From the NCBI GenBank assembly GCA_032718475.1, contig JAUCBJ010001808.1:1-41753 (forward strand): 41,753 bases of DNA, read 5' to 3'. A model generated the notes under the pieces. The model ran no database searches. It was not told the DNA's origin and saw nothing but the letters and a program-made list of their open reading frames with translations. Both the position numbers and the translations under genes were made by a program. Within the stretch, counting starts at the first letter, position 1. Each line of letters starts with the position of its first letter. The stretch comes from Nemertoderma westbladi. Its lineage: Eukaryota > Xenacoelomorpha > Nemertodermatida > Nemertodermatidae. This document shows positions 33,225-41,753 of this stretch, piece by piece.

Positions 33225-34092
33225 CACTGCCACCCCGTATTAACTTAAGTGTTATAACAGTGCGACCTCCGCTGAAGTTAATTAATTCGCCTTGACCGTC
33301 ACGTAAAGTAATTAAGATTGTTTTTAGTTTTTTATTCAACAACGGGTAATAGCAAATGCTCTCGTATTCGTGATTAATATATTTTCAATTTAATTGCGTT
33401 AAAGGGCCTCAGGTTCTTAAGAGCGGAGCTAAAGCGTCACCAACAATTGAGCTCTTAATAATATCTGTATATATAAAGATAGTGTCTTTATTACGTGTTA
33501 TATTCGTGGGAGCTGGAAAATCTAAAATGCCAATTTCCGAAATTTTTGGTCCGCTATAATTTAAAATTAATATTGGCTGTTCTATATTGCTTAATTCATC
33601 TACTGTAGTGGTACTGTATATATCCCAATTCGGAATATCCAGATGATTCCGATCCAATAACGGTTTTAAGCCTAGAATTTGTATTAAATCACCACGTAGA
33701 CTTAATTGTATTTTTTTCAACTTTTTAGGAAATTTAAATTTAATTCTAGAATTATTTGTATTAAAAATGAATTCGAAATCTCTATATTTCGCTTCAGAAT
33801 TAAACAGTTTATTTATATCATCAATAATCACTTGAATAGAGTTATGCATACCAGGAAATAAACTATATAATTTGGCATCTTTTGCATCTACCCCGATTGA
33901 CAGCGAGATTTGAGTTTGCAGCGTAATATTATTGTATGTTGCTTGGTATTAAAGCTCGGCAAGCCCAATTTTAGCGTTTGAACCAATATATAATTCTTCG
34001 ACTAAATCAACAGTAAACTCGCTAGGATTATTATTGGGGTAAGTGTTTAATGAGCTATCTGAAAGTAGAGTGATATATGTATCTGTGACCAT
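33217..34092 (-). pseudogene. second penton-like gene with three in-frame stops
   Basis: One frame from ATG 34092 to TGA 33219 spans 291 codons, with stops at codon 48 (TAA, 33951-33949), codon 228 (TGA, 33411-33409) and codon 236 (TGA, 33387-33385). No shift is needed. Features match the neighbouring minor capsid gene: YITLLSDSS at the N-terminus, then FEFIFNTNNSRIKFKFP, LIQILGL, YTDIIKSSIVGDALAPLLR and a C-terminal ILITLRDGQGELINF...TVITLK. Residues 82-227 form an uninterrupted 146-residue piece. Either a duplicated gene that is decaying, or a gene still functional in other copies of the element. The start codon is preceded directly by an AAT repeat. Confidence 0.75.
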
Positions 34093-34356
34093 TATTATTA
34101 TTATTATTTAAGCTCTCTCTCTCTCTACTTGACTCCATTGTACATACAGTACAGTATAATGTTAAATTATAGACATCTGTGACCACGTTCATTGTCGCAT
34201 CTTCTACAGTATATGCGCGGGATCAATATTTTACTGGCTTTATTGGCTTTATTTAAAACGGATGAACTATAGATATAGTAATATCATTCGAGTTAATATT
34301 GATTAATTACGGTCATATGCGACCAAAATGAATTAATATACAGTATAAACCTAAGC

Positions 34357-35445
34357 TTATTGAATATGCTGTACCCACGACTGTTTCTTGGATCCGATGA
34401 ATCGGACTAAATATTGTTTCTTCCCATTGCGTACACGTTCTTTAAGTTTGCCAATATTTTTATCAATTGCTAGATAAATATTACTATTCGGGTGGACCTT
34501 TTGGAGTTCGTGAGAATAAAATGAGCCCTTTATTATAGCTCCAGCGCTGTCCTTAATATCGAACATTACAGTAGGTACTCTATCCAGCCTGACACGATGA
34601 ATAATAAATAATTCACGTGTCCATTGTTCTCGATAGCCTTTAGCAAAAGCAGTACGAGCGATAGATAATCGTACTGAATCTCCAACTTTAAATTTTATTT
34701 TCTTATGATTAATCTGTCTATATTTCCCATATAATCTATTCATTAATTCAGTTTCATTAAATTTATTAACTTCAATAGGTGTCATTTTTATTGTCCTATG
34801 ATATGACCTATTATAAGCCGAGATAAGCTTAGGTAAAATTTTAATCCAAACATCATTTCCTCATTGTGTAAAAATTTTGAACATCTTTGTTTTTAATGTT
34901 CTATTGAATCTCTCGACAATAGCCGCCTTATTCACAGAATACATTACGTAATACTGTATACTTAACGTATCTAAATATTTTCTTACAGATTTATTTAGAA
35001 ACTCAGACCCTTGATCAGTCGCGATTCTGTTTGGTTTTCCTTTCTGGAATATTTTTTGCAATATACTAATAATTTCAACACCCTTTTTTGTTTTCATACC
35101 ATAGCCAAAAGCAAGCCTGCTAAAGGCATCAATACATGTTAATATATAGTTATAATTATTATTTTGCGATTTATATTGCTGCATATCCACCAAATCTATC
35201 ATATATATATCTTTTAAACCCCCCGTAAATATTTTAGATGTTGGATAATGATGTCTACGTGGAGCGTGAAGGGTGTATGTCTTTTGCCCACTCAGCCATT
35301 TCTGGGCTTGTGCTGGTTTGATGTTTGCAGCTTTTGCTAATTTTGCAACACTTGCAAATCCCGCGGGGGATGAAGGATCTAAATAAATTCTTAACAGTTT
35401 TTTGTCTAAGCTTCGGCTTAAAATCGGTTTCATCTTGCGAGGCAT
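34357..35445 (-). pseudogene. retroviral-type DDE integrase with chromodomain, one internal TGA
   Basis: This enzyme would insert the element and make the 6-bp duplication. The 5' part (35445-34861, 194 residues) has the N-terminal helical region (YLDPSSPAGFASV, WLSGQKTYTLH). It also has the catalytic triad D84 in IDLVDM, D144 in TDQGSEF and E178 in IVERFNRTLK. A TGA at 34863-34861 follows. The same frame continues with VWIKILPKLISAYNRSYH, the SH3-like region (FKVGDSVRLS) and a C-terminal chromodomain-like stretch (YLVRFIGSKKQSWVQ) to 34357. Without the TGA it would be 362 residues. One nonsense change is the only defect. Confidence 0.88.
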
Positions 35446-35666
35446 CTTTTCGACAACCGCAAGTAATATGTATATTCAAATCTCTTATAAAGGGCATCAC
35501 TGTAAGAACAACTGAAATTTTTAATTATTTTCTTTGAAGTTGATGTTTTGAAGGGTTTTCTTTTTGTAGTATTTACTCTAGGTATATCTTGAGGTTTTAA
35601 ATCAGCAGCTAACGGTTTACTCGATACTAAATATAATTTTCTAAATGTTACTCCTGTTTTAACCAT
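35430..35666 (-). CDS. short basic protein of unknown function
   Basis: A 78-residue frame starting TGVTFRKLYLVSSKPL, with a Lys/Arg/Thr-rich middle. ATG 35666 lies 2 bp after the stop of the preceding gene's extended frame, and the 3' end overlaps the integrase start by 16 bp. Tight packing suggests it is real, but I recognise no family. It could instead be the N-terminal part of another broken gene. Confidence 0.4.
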   Translation of the reverse strand: MVKTGVTFRKLYLVSSKPLAADLKPQDIPRVNTTKRKPFKTSTSKKIIKNFSCSYSDALYKRFEYTYYLRLSKRCLAR

Positions 35667-35668
35667 TA

Positions 35669-36057
35669 TTACCGTCCACGGTTAATTTTTTTTGCAATAG
35701 CCGCTCCAGCGGCAGCGGCACCGGCACTCGCGGCGAGTTTCGCACCAATGCCAAGTAAGGGTATTAGAAACGGTAGTGTAGTATGCCTCCAGATTCATTG
35801 CTTAACTTTTTTCTGTAACTTGATATATTTTTTGTTTTACGGTTGAGTGATTTCAATACCTTCTTATAGCGGCGAATATTTCTAAATGAATGAGGGGTTA
35901 ATTGTACGTTACCTTTTAGAACGTTTAATGCAGTATTTACAATGAGACGTATTAATTCGTTGCTCACGGTATGGTTAATAAAATAAGTTCTTTGTTGAGG
36001 GGTAGCGCTGCGTAGAAATTCCAGTTCGTTACAATATTTCTGCACAAGTCTATTCAT
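35669..36057 (-). pseudogene. conserved small Polinton protein with hydrophobic C-terminus, one frameshift
   Basis: Frame 36057-35764 gives 97 residues with an N-terminal helix region, then NVLKGNVQLTPHSF and basic RRYKKVLKSLNRKTK, ending ESGG and seven further codons. A frame offset by one lost base near 35770 continues as a hydrophobic Gly/Ala stretch (LLGIGAKLAASAGAAAAGAA) with a KKINRGR tail, to TAA 35671-35669. The intact product would be about 129 residues. The order 'ALNVLKGNV.LT...R.RR.K..L..L' then 'GG' and a hydrophobic tail recurs in many invertebrate Polintons. A membrane-active virion peptide is plausible, by analogy with adenovirus protein VI, but unproven. Confidence 0.6.
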
Positions 36058-36188
36058 TGTTGCAACATTATTGAAAATTGTTACAAAATATTAATTATTT
36101 ATCATTATTATTATTATTATTATTTTCGCTACGTTTATAGTCAATGTAATTTTTAATGTAACAATTATGATTACGAAATATATCCGAT

Positions 36189-36770
36189 CTAAATCTTAAA
36201 GTGAATCTTCGTGAATCTAAATCTTAGATGTGAAAATGGTTGAATTGTTGCATCTTGATAGGAATCAACTAAAAATTTGGTCTGCCCTGGTAACATCTGC
36301 TTCGCGAAATTTAAAACCGATAGACTGTCTCTCAGATTTTTCATTAATACTAAAGTATGGCTATTAATTGATCTTGTGCGGTTATGCTTCCCACCGTAAA
36401 ACATGTTTTGCGTTATAAAACAAATAAATATATTGGAATGATGAGCTACCTTAGTAAACAATACAGTTAATGCTGTACTGGACTCAGTTTCTGTTAAAAA
36501 ATCATCTATAATTAATAAATCTCGACTATTCACTAAACTATCTATATTTTCGGGCAAGCCTTTGTAAAGGTGAGTAATACCGGGAATAGTCGGGGGATTG
36601 CTCCCGTAACAATACAATACTCGCAAGGGGGCTTCGTTGAAACAACCATTGTTGTGTTTAATTAAATTGCTTACAAAGGTTGACTTTCCAGAACCAGATG
36701 GCCCAGAAATTATCATACTCGTTCCCATTTGAAAGTTTAAATTATATGGACCTGAATTAAAGTCAGCCAT
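36189..36770 (-). CDS. FtsK/HerA-type genome packaging ATPase
   Basis: The 193-residue ATPase would pump DNA into the capsid. Walker A is GPSGSGKST (23-31), Walker B is LLIIDD (85-90), and the sensor-type glutamine is Q121 in FITQN, followed by the family block NRTRSINSHTLVLMKNLRD. Length and motif order match Polinton and virophage A32-like ATPases. The frame is intact. The start codon directly follows an AAT trinucleotide run (36771-36785). Neighbours on both sides face the same way. Confidence 0.94.
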   Translation of the reverse strand: MADFNSGPYNLNFQMGTSMIISGPSGSGKSTFVSNLIKHNNGCFNEAPLRVLYCYGSNPPTIPGITHLYKGLPENIDSLVNSRDLLIIDDFLTETESSTALTVLFTKVAHHSNIFICFITQNMFYGGKHNRTRSINSHTLVLMKNLRDSLSVLNFAKQMLPGQTKFLVDSYQDATIQPFSHLRFRFTKIHFKI

Positions 36771-36986
36771 TTATTATTATTATTAAGATATATCAACAAT
36801 ACAATATAATATAATATAAATATCAATATCAATAAACCATCACCATTACTATGTATATAACAATAATTGTTGCAACTACAATATTAGAGTACTGTATATT
36901 TAATTAACATATGACGCCGCTACAGTATGTGATGCTCGCTGCAACAAAAGGTGCTATTTCCAATTATAGTATAGACTGATGTAATT

Positions 36987-37439
36987 TCAAGCATGGTGAG
37001 CATCTTTATACGCGAAATAATGATAGGTAACATCGGCGGATTGGAAATCACTTCCCGAGAATTTCGCGCTAATGATTTTTTTATGTTCGCCGCTAAAAAA
37101 ATAAGGAATATAGTAGCAACAGCGTCGTACTACATTTCTATAAAAAATATTCTCCAATATTGTAAATAAATCTCCCGGATCATTACTTTCCGCAGAAATA
37201 TAAGTTATATTTCGAAGCTCTTTCCAATAATAGGGTTGATAACTTGCCAACTTTATATTAAACTTAGATATGGGTGCACGACAAATAGGACAAATTTTAG
37301 AACAATAATTATTCATTTCGGAATATTGTACAATACATTGTACGCAAGTTGCATGTTTATTTTCACATTTATAATAATCTCGATGTTGTTGCACTAACTT
37401 AGAATAGCAAACTGGACATTTTTCATTTAAAATATCCAT
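36987..37439 (-). CDS. RING-finger protein
   Basis: Taking ATG 37439 as start gives 150 residues. The open frame extends upstream to 37505, but those 22 codons are a Val-rich reading of an (aac)n repeat. A canonical C3HC4 RING lies at the N-terminus: C8-x2-C11-x13-C25-x3-H29-x2-C32-x2-C35-x14-C50-x2-C53. The remaining 95 residues are unassigned, with YIPYFF and CCYY hydrophobic clusters. RING proteins are usually ubiquitin E3 ligases. A virus-like element could use one to alter host protein turnover, which is inference. It lies between the ATPase and the unknown 147-residue gene. Confidence 0.88.
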   Translation of the reverse strand: MDILNEKCPVCYSKLVQQHRDYYKCENKHATCVQCIVQYSEMNNYCSKICPICRAPISKFNIKLASYQPYYWKELRNITYISAESNDPGDLFTILENIFYRNVVRRCCYYIPYFFSGEHKKIISAKFSGSDFQSADVTYHYFAYKDAHHA

Positions 37440-37608
37440 TTTTCCAAATTTTAAAGTAAATTGAAAATAATTACCACAATACACAACAACAACAACAATA
37501 AACAAATCTGTTATACTGTATATACAATTACTACTACAATTTTCGATTATTTAAGAACATCAAAATTTTATATATAATCATAAAATATTTATAATATAGT
37601 GGGAAAAG

Positions 37609-38052
37609 TCAAGAATCAATGATATTATCAACATATTCAACATTATCTGTTGATTCTTCAGGTTCGACAAAGGATTCTTTTGAAATCATTACAATAAAGA
37701 AAGACATAATTTCGTAGGGGCTATGCCGATTTAGCCGTATTTCAAACTTTTCACCAGCTTCGTTGTATTGTGTAATAACAATTAACCCCTCTATCATGGA
37801 TAATAGTAAGATGTTGCTTAATTTTCCCTCATGCTCAACTTTCAGGTTGTAATCTAAGAGATGAATACTATTATCAGAAGCATCAATATCAATTGAGCTT
37901 AAAACTTTCCTGGCTTTTTCAGAAAACTCAATTTTATATTTATCATCTCCCTGACGGTAAATTGTATAATCAATAACAATATAGGCTTCACCATCTTCTG
38001 CAAAAAATGAATGCCTTACTATTGGCATAACCATATTGGAATCAGAAGACAT
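37609..38052 (-). CDS. unknown 147-residue acidic protein
   Basis: An intact frame, first gene of the leftward block. It is rich in Asp, Glu, Ile and Ser, with an acidic tail (ESFVEPEESTDNVEYVD). No motif that I recognise. The alternating pattern in residues 20-110 suggests a beta-rich fold. A TATA-like stretch (attatatatataag on the plus strand, about 38146-38159) lies about 95-105 bp upstream of its start. Confidence 0.6.
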   Translation of the reverse strand: MSSDSNMVMPIVRHSFFAEDGEAYIVIDYTIYRQGDDKYKIEFSEKARKVLSSIDIDASDNSIHLLDYNLKVEHEGKLSNILLLSMIEGLIVITQYNEAGEKFEIRLNRHSPYEIMSFFIVMISKESFVEPEESTDNVEYVDNIIDS

Positions 38053-38640
38053 TATTTAATTTATTTTATTGTAAATCAAACAAACAAAGTAAAAACTTTT
38101 AAACTAAAATCATTACAAATGATTAATTGTGATTAAAGCAAGAGATTATATATATAAGATATTTTAAAAAATAATACAGGTCTTAAACTGAGAAATAGCC
38201 TAAATTCGGTTTATTGATTGGTTGATTAGCCGGGAGGGAAAATGCAGTTTAATTAAAAATTATTGCGTAATAATAATAATCACTAATGTGTGTATACGCG
38301 TAGCTGGAACGTGATGGAATCTCATGTATCATACTGAGTGGTTGGTTTGTTGGTTTGGTGACGGCTGTCGTGGAGTTAGCAATCGATATAATATAATATA
38401 TGCACGATGCGAGTAGTTGGTGGCCGCGTCGTCACCATATACAGTATACAGTGGTGGTGGTAACGTGGCAGTGGTGGTAACGTGGCGAAAAGGTGAATAA
38501 CCGTAGGGTTAGGCAAGCATCGCTGTTGATTGGTTGGTTGGTGAGTGGTTGGGTGGGTAACAGCTGTGGATTGAGTAGCGATGGGATGGGGGGCTAGCCA
38601 TGCATCGTGAGGTTAGGCTATGTGAAGATGAATATGCAAT
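38053..38640. other. right subterminal region of the Polinton
   Basis: No gene. It holds the probable promoter of the leftward block (TATA-like at about 38146-38159) and a run of ggtggtaacgtggc words at about 38450-38485. Several gttggttg words lie near 38340 and 38528. The left subterminal region differs completely. Confidence 0.5.
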
Positions 38641-38960
38641 GGTTGGTGAAAAATTGCGATTTGAAAAATAGTAGAAGTTACCTGATGCTAAGTGTAGACA
38701 CCCGAACACTTGTAAAATAAAGGTTGGTGATTGGATGCAGTACTAGCGTTGGGTGACTAATAACGCCTCTAGCGGAATAAGCGGGAACTTGAGAAGTTAC
38801 CATGGTTTCGGATGAAATGCTGTCATCTGATTGGTTGAAATAATAACGACCACTGGTAAAGGTTGAGATGGTGGCTTCTGATTGGATGCAGTACTAGAAA
38901 TGGATGGTAATGATGGGCTACGGGTGACCATGGAGCCGGGTCATACAAACATATACTACT
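38641..38960 (-). repeat. Polinton right terminal inverted repeat
   Basis: Inverted partner of 20841-21160. It ends in ...catatactact, followed directly by ctcccc. A short frame that appears in both ends is only a consequence of this duplication. Confidence 0.95.
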
Positions 38961-39399
38961 CTCCCCACACTTGAATCACACTGCTTTCACTCCCTCACGC
39001 GCCAACACCTCCTCTCCTTACTTCCCCGTTTCTCTTATACTCAATCGATATCTTGTTTTCATCCTCCATACCCTCCTGTAAACCTCATTAGTGTGGCCAC
39101 ACTTGAGAAATGGGATCCGTCTAATGTCTCGTCCTCCTGTCATAGTCAATTGGTCCCCAATCCCAGCAGCTAATTAGAAAATGTTATATATGACTATAGT
39201 ACATTGACTGATTGTACATTGATTGTATATTTATATTGATTAATTATCTACATACGTACATACTAATTGCACTTAATTATTTGTACTTAGGAGTTCGTAT
39301 TTGCCTTCCAGATCGATGGTTGGTGTCCTTTTGGTACCCAACTCCCCTGAGGAAATCCCCATAGGCCCTCAAATATGCTACCAACTTCTTCCACCTCTT
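38961..39399. other. right flank of the Polinton, non-coding
   Basis: The first six bases ctcccc pair with ctccac at the left end as target duplication. C/T-rich to about 39080, then AT-rich, nothing recognised. From about 39400 downward the minus strand carries weak coding-like text (KRWKKLVAYLRAYGDFL) that may extend the remnant at 39400-40033. Confidence 0.5.
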
Positions 39400-40033
39400 T
39401 TAGGGTGTGTCCACCTCTCTGTCCACTAGGTGTCGGCTATCGTAGTACACCGACTCGCACGTCAGCCCTGGGTGTTCTACAAGACCCTCAAAGGCAACCT
39501 TAAAGGCTATCCTGTGATTTAGAGGTGCTCCTGATAGCAGAAACGCCGTCGGCTCTCTTCCGATAACCACGGCCATGAATAGGTTTAATAAACCTATCAT
39601 TATCCAATCCTCCTGTAAGATATATATATCTCTTCTGATATATCTTTATCGCTCCCCTTCGGAGCCTATATACCTCTTGCTTCCCCAGCCTCGCTCCCAA
39701 TTTCAGCGAGTTCGCCAGTTCCGCTCCGTACTCCTCTTGGACCTTACCCCAGTCCACCGGCTTGTGGCAGACAAGCCCCATGAGCTGGCCCATCGCCACT
39801 GCTCCACAATGTCCTGTGCCCGCTCTGTGCTCCTCCTGGAACTTGCCCCAGTCCATCAGCTTGTGGCAGACAAGCCCCATGAGCTGGCCCATTGCCACTG
39901 CTCCACAATGTCCTGTGCCCGCTCTGTGCTCCTCCCGGAACTTGCCCCAGTCCATCAGCTTGTGGCAGACAAGCCCCATAAGCTGGCCCATCGCCACTGC
40001 TCCACAATGTCCTGTGTTCTCTACCACCCCCAA
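39400..40033 (-). pseudogene. degenerate ORF with three 33-residue repeats
   Basis: A minus-strand frame from 40033 reads 177 residues. It opens with three near-identical 33-residue repeats (CGAVAMGQLMGLVCHK, then MDWGKFREEHRAG), then NSLKLGARLGKQEVYRLRRG and IYQKRYIYLTGGLDNDRF. A frameshift near 39560 leads into another frame (HRIAFKVAFEGLVEHPG) that runs to 39400. It may be part of a decayed retroelement gag-like gene together with 40830-41700, but I recognise no domain. Confidence 0.35.
39761..40020. repeat. 99-bp tandem repeat, 2.6 copies
   Basis: cttgtggcagacaagcccca begins at 39761, 39860 and 39959, exactly 99 bp apart, with only a few differences per copy. Because 99 is divisible by 3 the repeat keeps both strands' frames open. 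Confidence 0.92.
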
Positions 40034-40114
40034 AGTGCCAATTTTCCTTAGTTTTATTTTATTTTCCTATGTTCCCCCCTGTCTGCGCTATTATCCTATC
40101 TACCTTCCCACTTC

Positions 40115-40770
40115 CTTACGTGGCGCCCTCATTGCCCACAACTTCTATAGTACCATGTACCCTGCTACTACTATGGTATGCCTACATACCATACCCTGTA
40201 CTCTCTTACTACGTGGCGCTCTCGGTGCCCACAACCCCTCTGCTACTACTTTTATGGTATACCTACATACCATACCATTTACTCTCTTACTACGAGGCGC
40301 TTTCGGTGCCCATAACCTCTATGGTACTATGTAACCTACTACTGCTACAATGGTATACCTACATACCATACCCTTTACTCTCTTACTACGTGGCGCTTTC
40401 TGTGCCAACAACTCCTCTGCTACTACTTCTATGGTTTAACTACATACCATACCCTTTACTCTCTTACTACGTGGCGCTTTCAGTTTCCACAACCTCTATG
40501 GTACTATGTACCCTACTACAACTTCTATGGTACGCCTACATACCATACCCTTTACTCTCTTACTATGTGGCGCTTTCGGTGCCCACAACCTATCTGCTAC
40601 TACTTCTATGGTATACCTACATACCATACCCTTTACTCTCTTACTACGTGGCGCTTTCGGTGCCCACAACCTCTATGGTACTATGTACCCTACTACTACT
40701 TCTATGGTATATCTACATACCATACCCTTTACTCTATTACTAAGTGGCGCTCTCGGTGGCCACAACCTCT
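40115..40770. repeat. satellite of two alternating monomers (about 95 and 82 bp)
   Basis: The word cgtggcgc (with variants) occurs at 40119, 40212, 40293, 40389, 40470, 40565, 40647 and 40742. The spacing is 93, 81, 96, 81, 95, 82 and 95. The long form contains an extra tatggtactatgta...cctacta segment; the short form lacks it. All share ctacataccataccctttac. The higher-order unit is about 177 bp, in roughly 3.5 copies. Confidence 0.9.
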
Positions 40771-40829
40771 AACTTCTACGGTTCTATTAATATTAATTCC
40801 TTCTAGCGTATTATTATTATTATTACCCC

Positions 40830-41750
40830 CTCGCCCGTACGATTACACCAGTCCTGGGTCTGTCGTCCGGTACCTGTAAGTGGGGTATTAACAAAGGTTT
40901 CCATTACCTCTGGTTCCTCGTAAATACTACCCGAACCAGCCTCACTCTCCGATAATCCCAACTTTGCGAGTTATAACCAGCGCTTTTGCTTCGCTTGGTA
41001 TTGCATAAGCCCCCTCAACTGGGTATGCATATCATCCCGCATATGCTTTCCCGCTCTCTCTCTCTCTCTCTATCCTCTCTCAAACTTTGGTTCGCTAATT
41101 CTGCCTCCCTCGCCTCCCGCTCTCTACGCTCGTTCACTTCTCTTGCCTCTCGCTCTCTACGCTCATTCATTTCCCTCTCTACCCTCGCTGCCTCTTCCGC
41201 TTCTCGCTCGTTGCTTTCATTCGTTTCCCTCTCTACCCTCGCTGCCTCTTTTACTTCTCGCTCTTTGCGCTCGTTTTCCATTCTCGTCTCCCGCCCCTCA
41301 CTCTCGTTTATCTCTCTCTCCTCCCGCGCCCTATAGTTTCTCGCCACCCTCTCGGCTCTCTCTTTACATTCTCTCGCTAGTTCTCTCTCCCTCTCCAATA
41401 GTGCAGTTTCCTCATCTAATTGCCTCTCCAACTACCTTTTGATCCAGCGCCATAATGTCTAGTTGACACGCCAGATCTATCTCTAACACCCTTCTTGCTT
41501 TTGCGGAGGATGTAGCGGACTTATCGGTCGTGATGGACTCCTGTCGCCTCTCTGTCCTACTAACTTTCCCCCGTTTACTGGGGTTCTTACTAACCGACTA
41601 CACCAAATCCTTGGGGTTAACCTCAGATTCGCCGTCGTGCGGGTCCGGGTGTGGTTTACACTACTAGGAAGACAATATATTTTTAGGAAAAGTCATAAAA
41701 TTTCAGATTCCCAACCTCGTTTGTTTCAGAATTATAACAAAAAAAACCAC
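40830..41750 (-). pseudogene. degenerate charged coiled-coil protein (gag-like?)
   Basis: The minus strand has broken but coding-like text throughout. Upstream (about 41700-41435) is SKRGKVSRTERRQESITTD and LDIMALDQKVV. After a frameshift near 41430 comes a very Glu/Arg-rich helix (41431-41015) with ERREREAREVNERREREARE repeats. Then, in another frame, HTQLRGLMQYQAKQKRW and, past a stop, SESEAGSGSIYEEPEVMETF (down to about 40880). A long charged coiled coil of this sort can be a retroelement gag or a host structural protein. No zinc knuckle or protease is visible, so this stays open. Confidence 0.35.
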
Positions 41751-41753
41751 TAG

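Larger units (their letters stand above)
20841..38960. mobile_element. Polinton/Maverick element, 18,120 bp
   Basis: The ends are 320-bp inverted repeats with three differences and AG...CT termini. The flanking hexamers ctccac (20835-20840) and ctcccc (38961-38966) agree at 5 of 6 positions, as expected for the 6-bp duplication of this class. Inside are the hallmark genes of the family: protein-primed DNA polymerase, integrase, packaging ATPase, adenain-like protease, major capsid and penton proteins. Two transcription blocks converge: about 21961-28098 on the plus strand and about 38052-29472 on the minus strand. The near-identity of the inverted ends argues for recent insertion. Yet several genes have single frameshifts or stops, so this copy may be dead as read. 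Confidence 0.97.

Noticed and set aside
33217-34863. In-frame TGAs in the integrase and penton copy as a sign of TGA read as an amino acid
   Set aside because: The 1337-codon polymerase and the other intact genes have no internal TGA and use TGG for Trp. A TAA is also present in the penton copy, so nonsense mutations are simpler.
37440-37505. Val-rich N-terminal extension of the RING protein as a signal or membrane segment
   Set aside because: The codons are a reading of an (aac)n repeat. The internal ATG at 37439 sits just before the RING cysteines and gives a normal start.
38509-38709. Frame shared with 21092-21358 (MFGCLHLASGNFYYF) as a gene
   Set aside because: It exists twice only because it lies in the terminal inverted repeats. 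It has no coding features.
41015-41431. Glu/Arg-rich coiled-coil frame as an intact host gene
   Set aside because: The coding-like text continues in other frames on both sides with stops between, so at best it is a broken gene.

Overview
The window looks like repeat-rich, AT-rich nuclear DNA of an invertebrate animal. It carries several decayed non-LTR retrotransposons (LINEs), cut-and-paste transposon remnants, satellites and a very long microsatellite. I recognise no ordinary host gene. I cannot assign the phylum from the sequence.

The centrepiece is a complete-ended Polinton/Maverick (virus-like self-synthesising transposon) at 20841-38960, 18,120 bp. It has 320-bp terminal inverted repeats with three differences, 5'-AG...CT-3' ends, and a near-perfect 6-bp target duplication (ctccac/ctcccc). 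Left-hand genes read rightward: an unknown frameshifted gene, a 1337-residue protein-primed family B DNA polymerase, and a 181-residue protein that I read as a TATA-binding-protein (TBP) homologue. After a repeat-filled gap, the right-hand genes read leftward towards it. Listed left to right they are: exonuclease-like protein, adenain-like cysteine protease, major capsid protein, basic virion protein, minor capsid/penton protein, a second broken penton-like copy, DDE integrase with chromodomain, a short basic protein, a small protein with a hydrophobic C-terminus, packaging ATPase, RING-finger protein and an unknown 147-residue protein. Polymerase and integrase would copy and insert the element; ATPase, protease and capsid proteins would build a particle. 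Five genes carry a single frameshift, and two carry in-frame stops. Polymerase, TBP-like protein, protease, penton, ATPase and RING protein are open.

Left of the Polinton lie: a LINE remnant (about 1240-3085); a tandem repeat (about 3437-3960); a 5'-truncated LINE on the minus strand (about 4950-5925); a 2.3-kb (CTATG)n array (6356-8645); a Mutator-like transposase scrap (about 10688-10932); a diverged tandem repeat (about 11283-11930); a second copy of the minus-strand LINE family (12418-16200), split by a piggyBac-like insertion (12677-14759) that itself holds a tandem triplication of a LINE 3' end; a long foldback (16684-18672); and a TA-flanked element with 150-160-bp inverted ends (19080-20450) that carries a fragment of a transposon-associated protein.

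Right of the Polinton are remnants of minus-strand coding sequence, a 99-bp tandem repeat, and a satellite in which two monomers of about 82 and 95 bp alternate (40119-about 40770).
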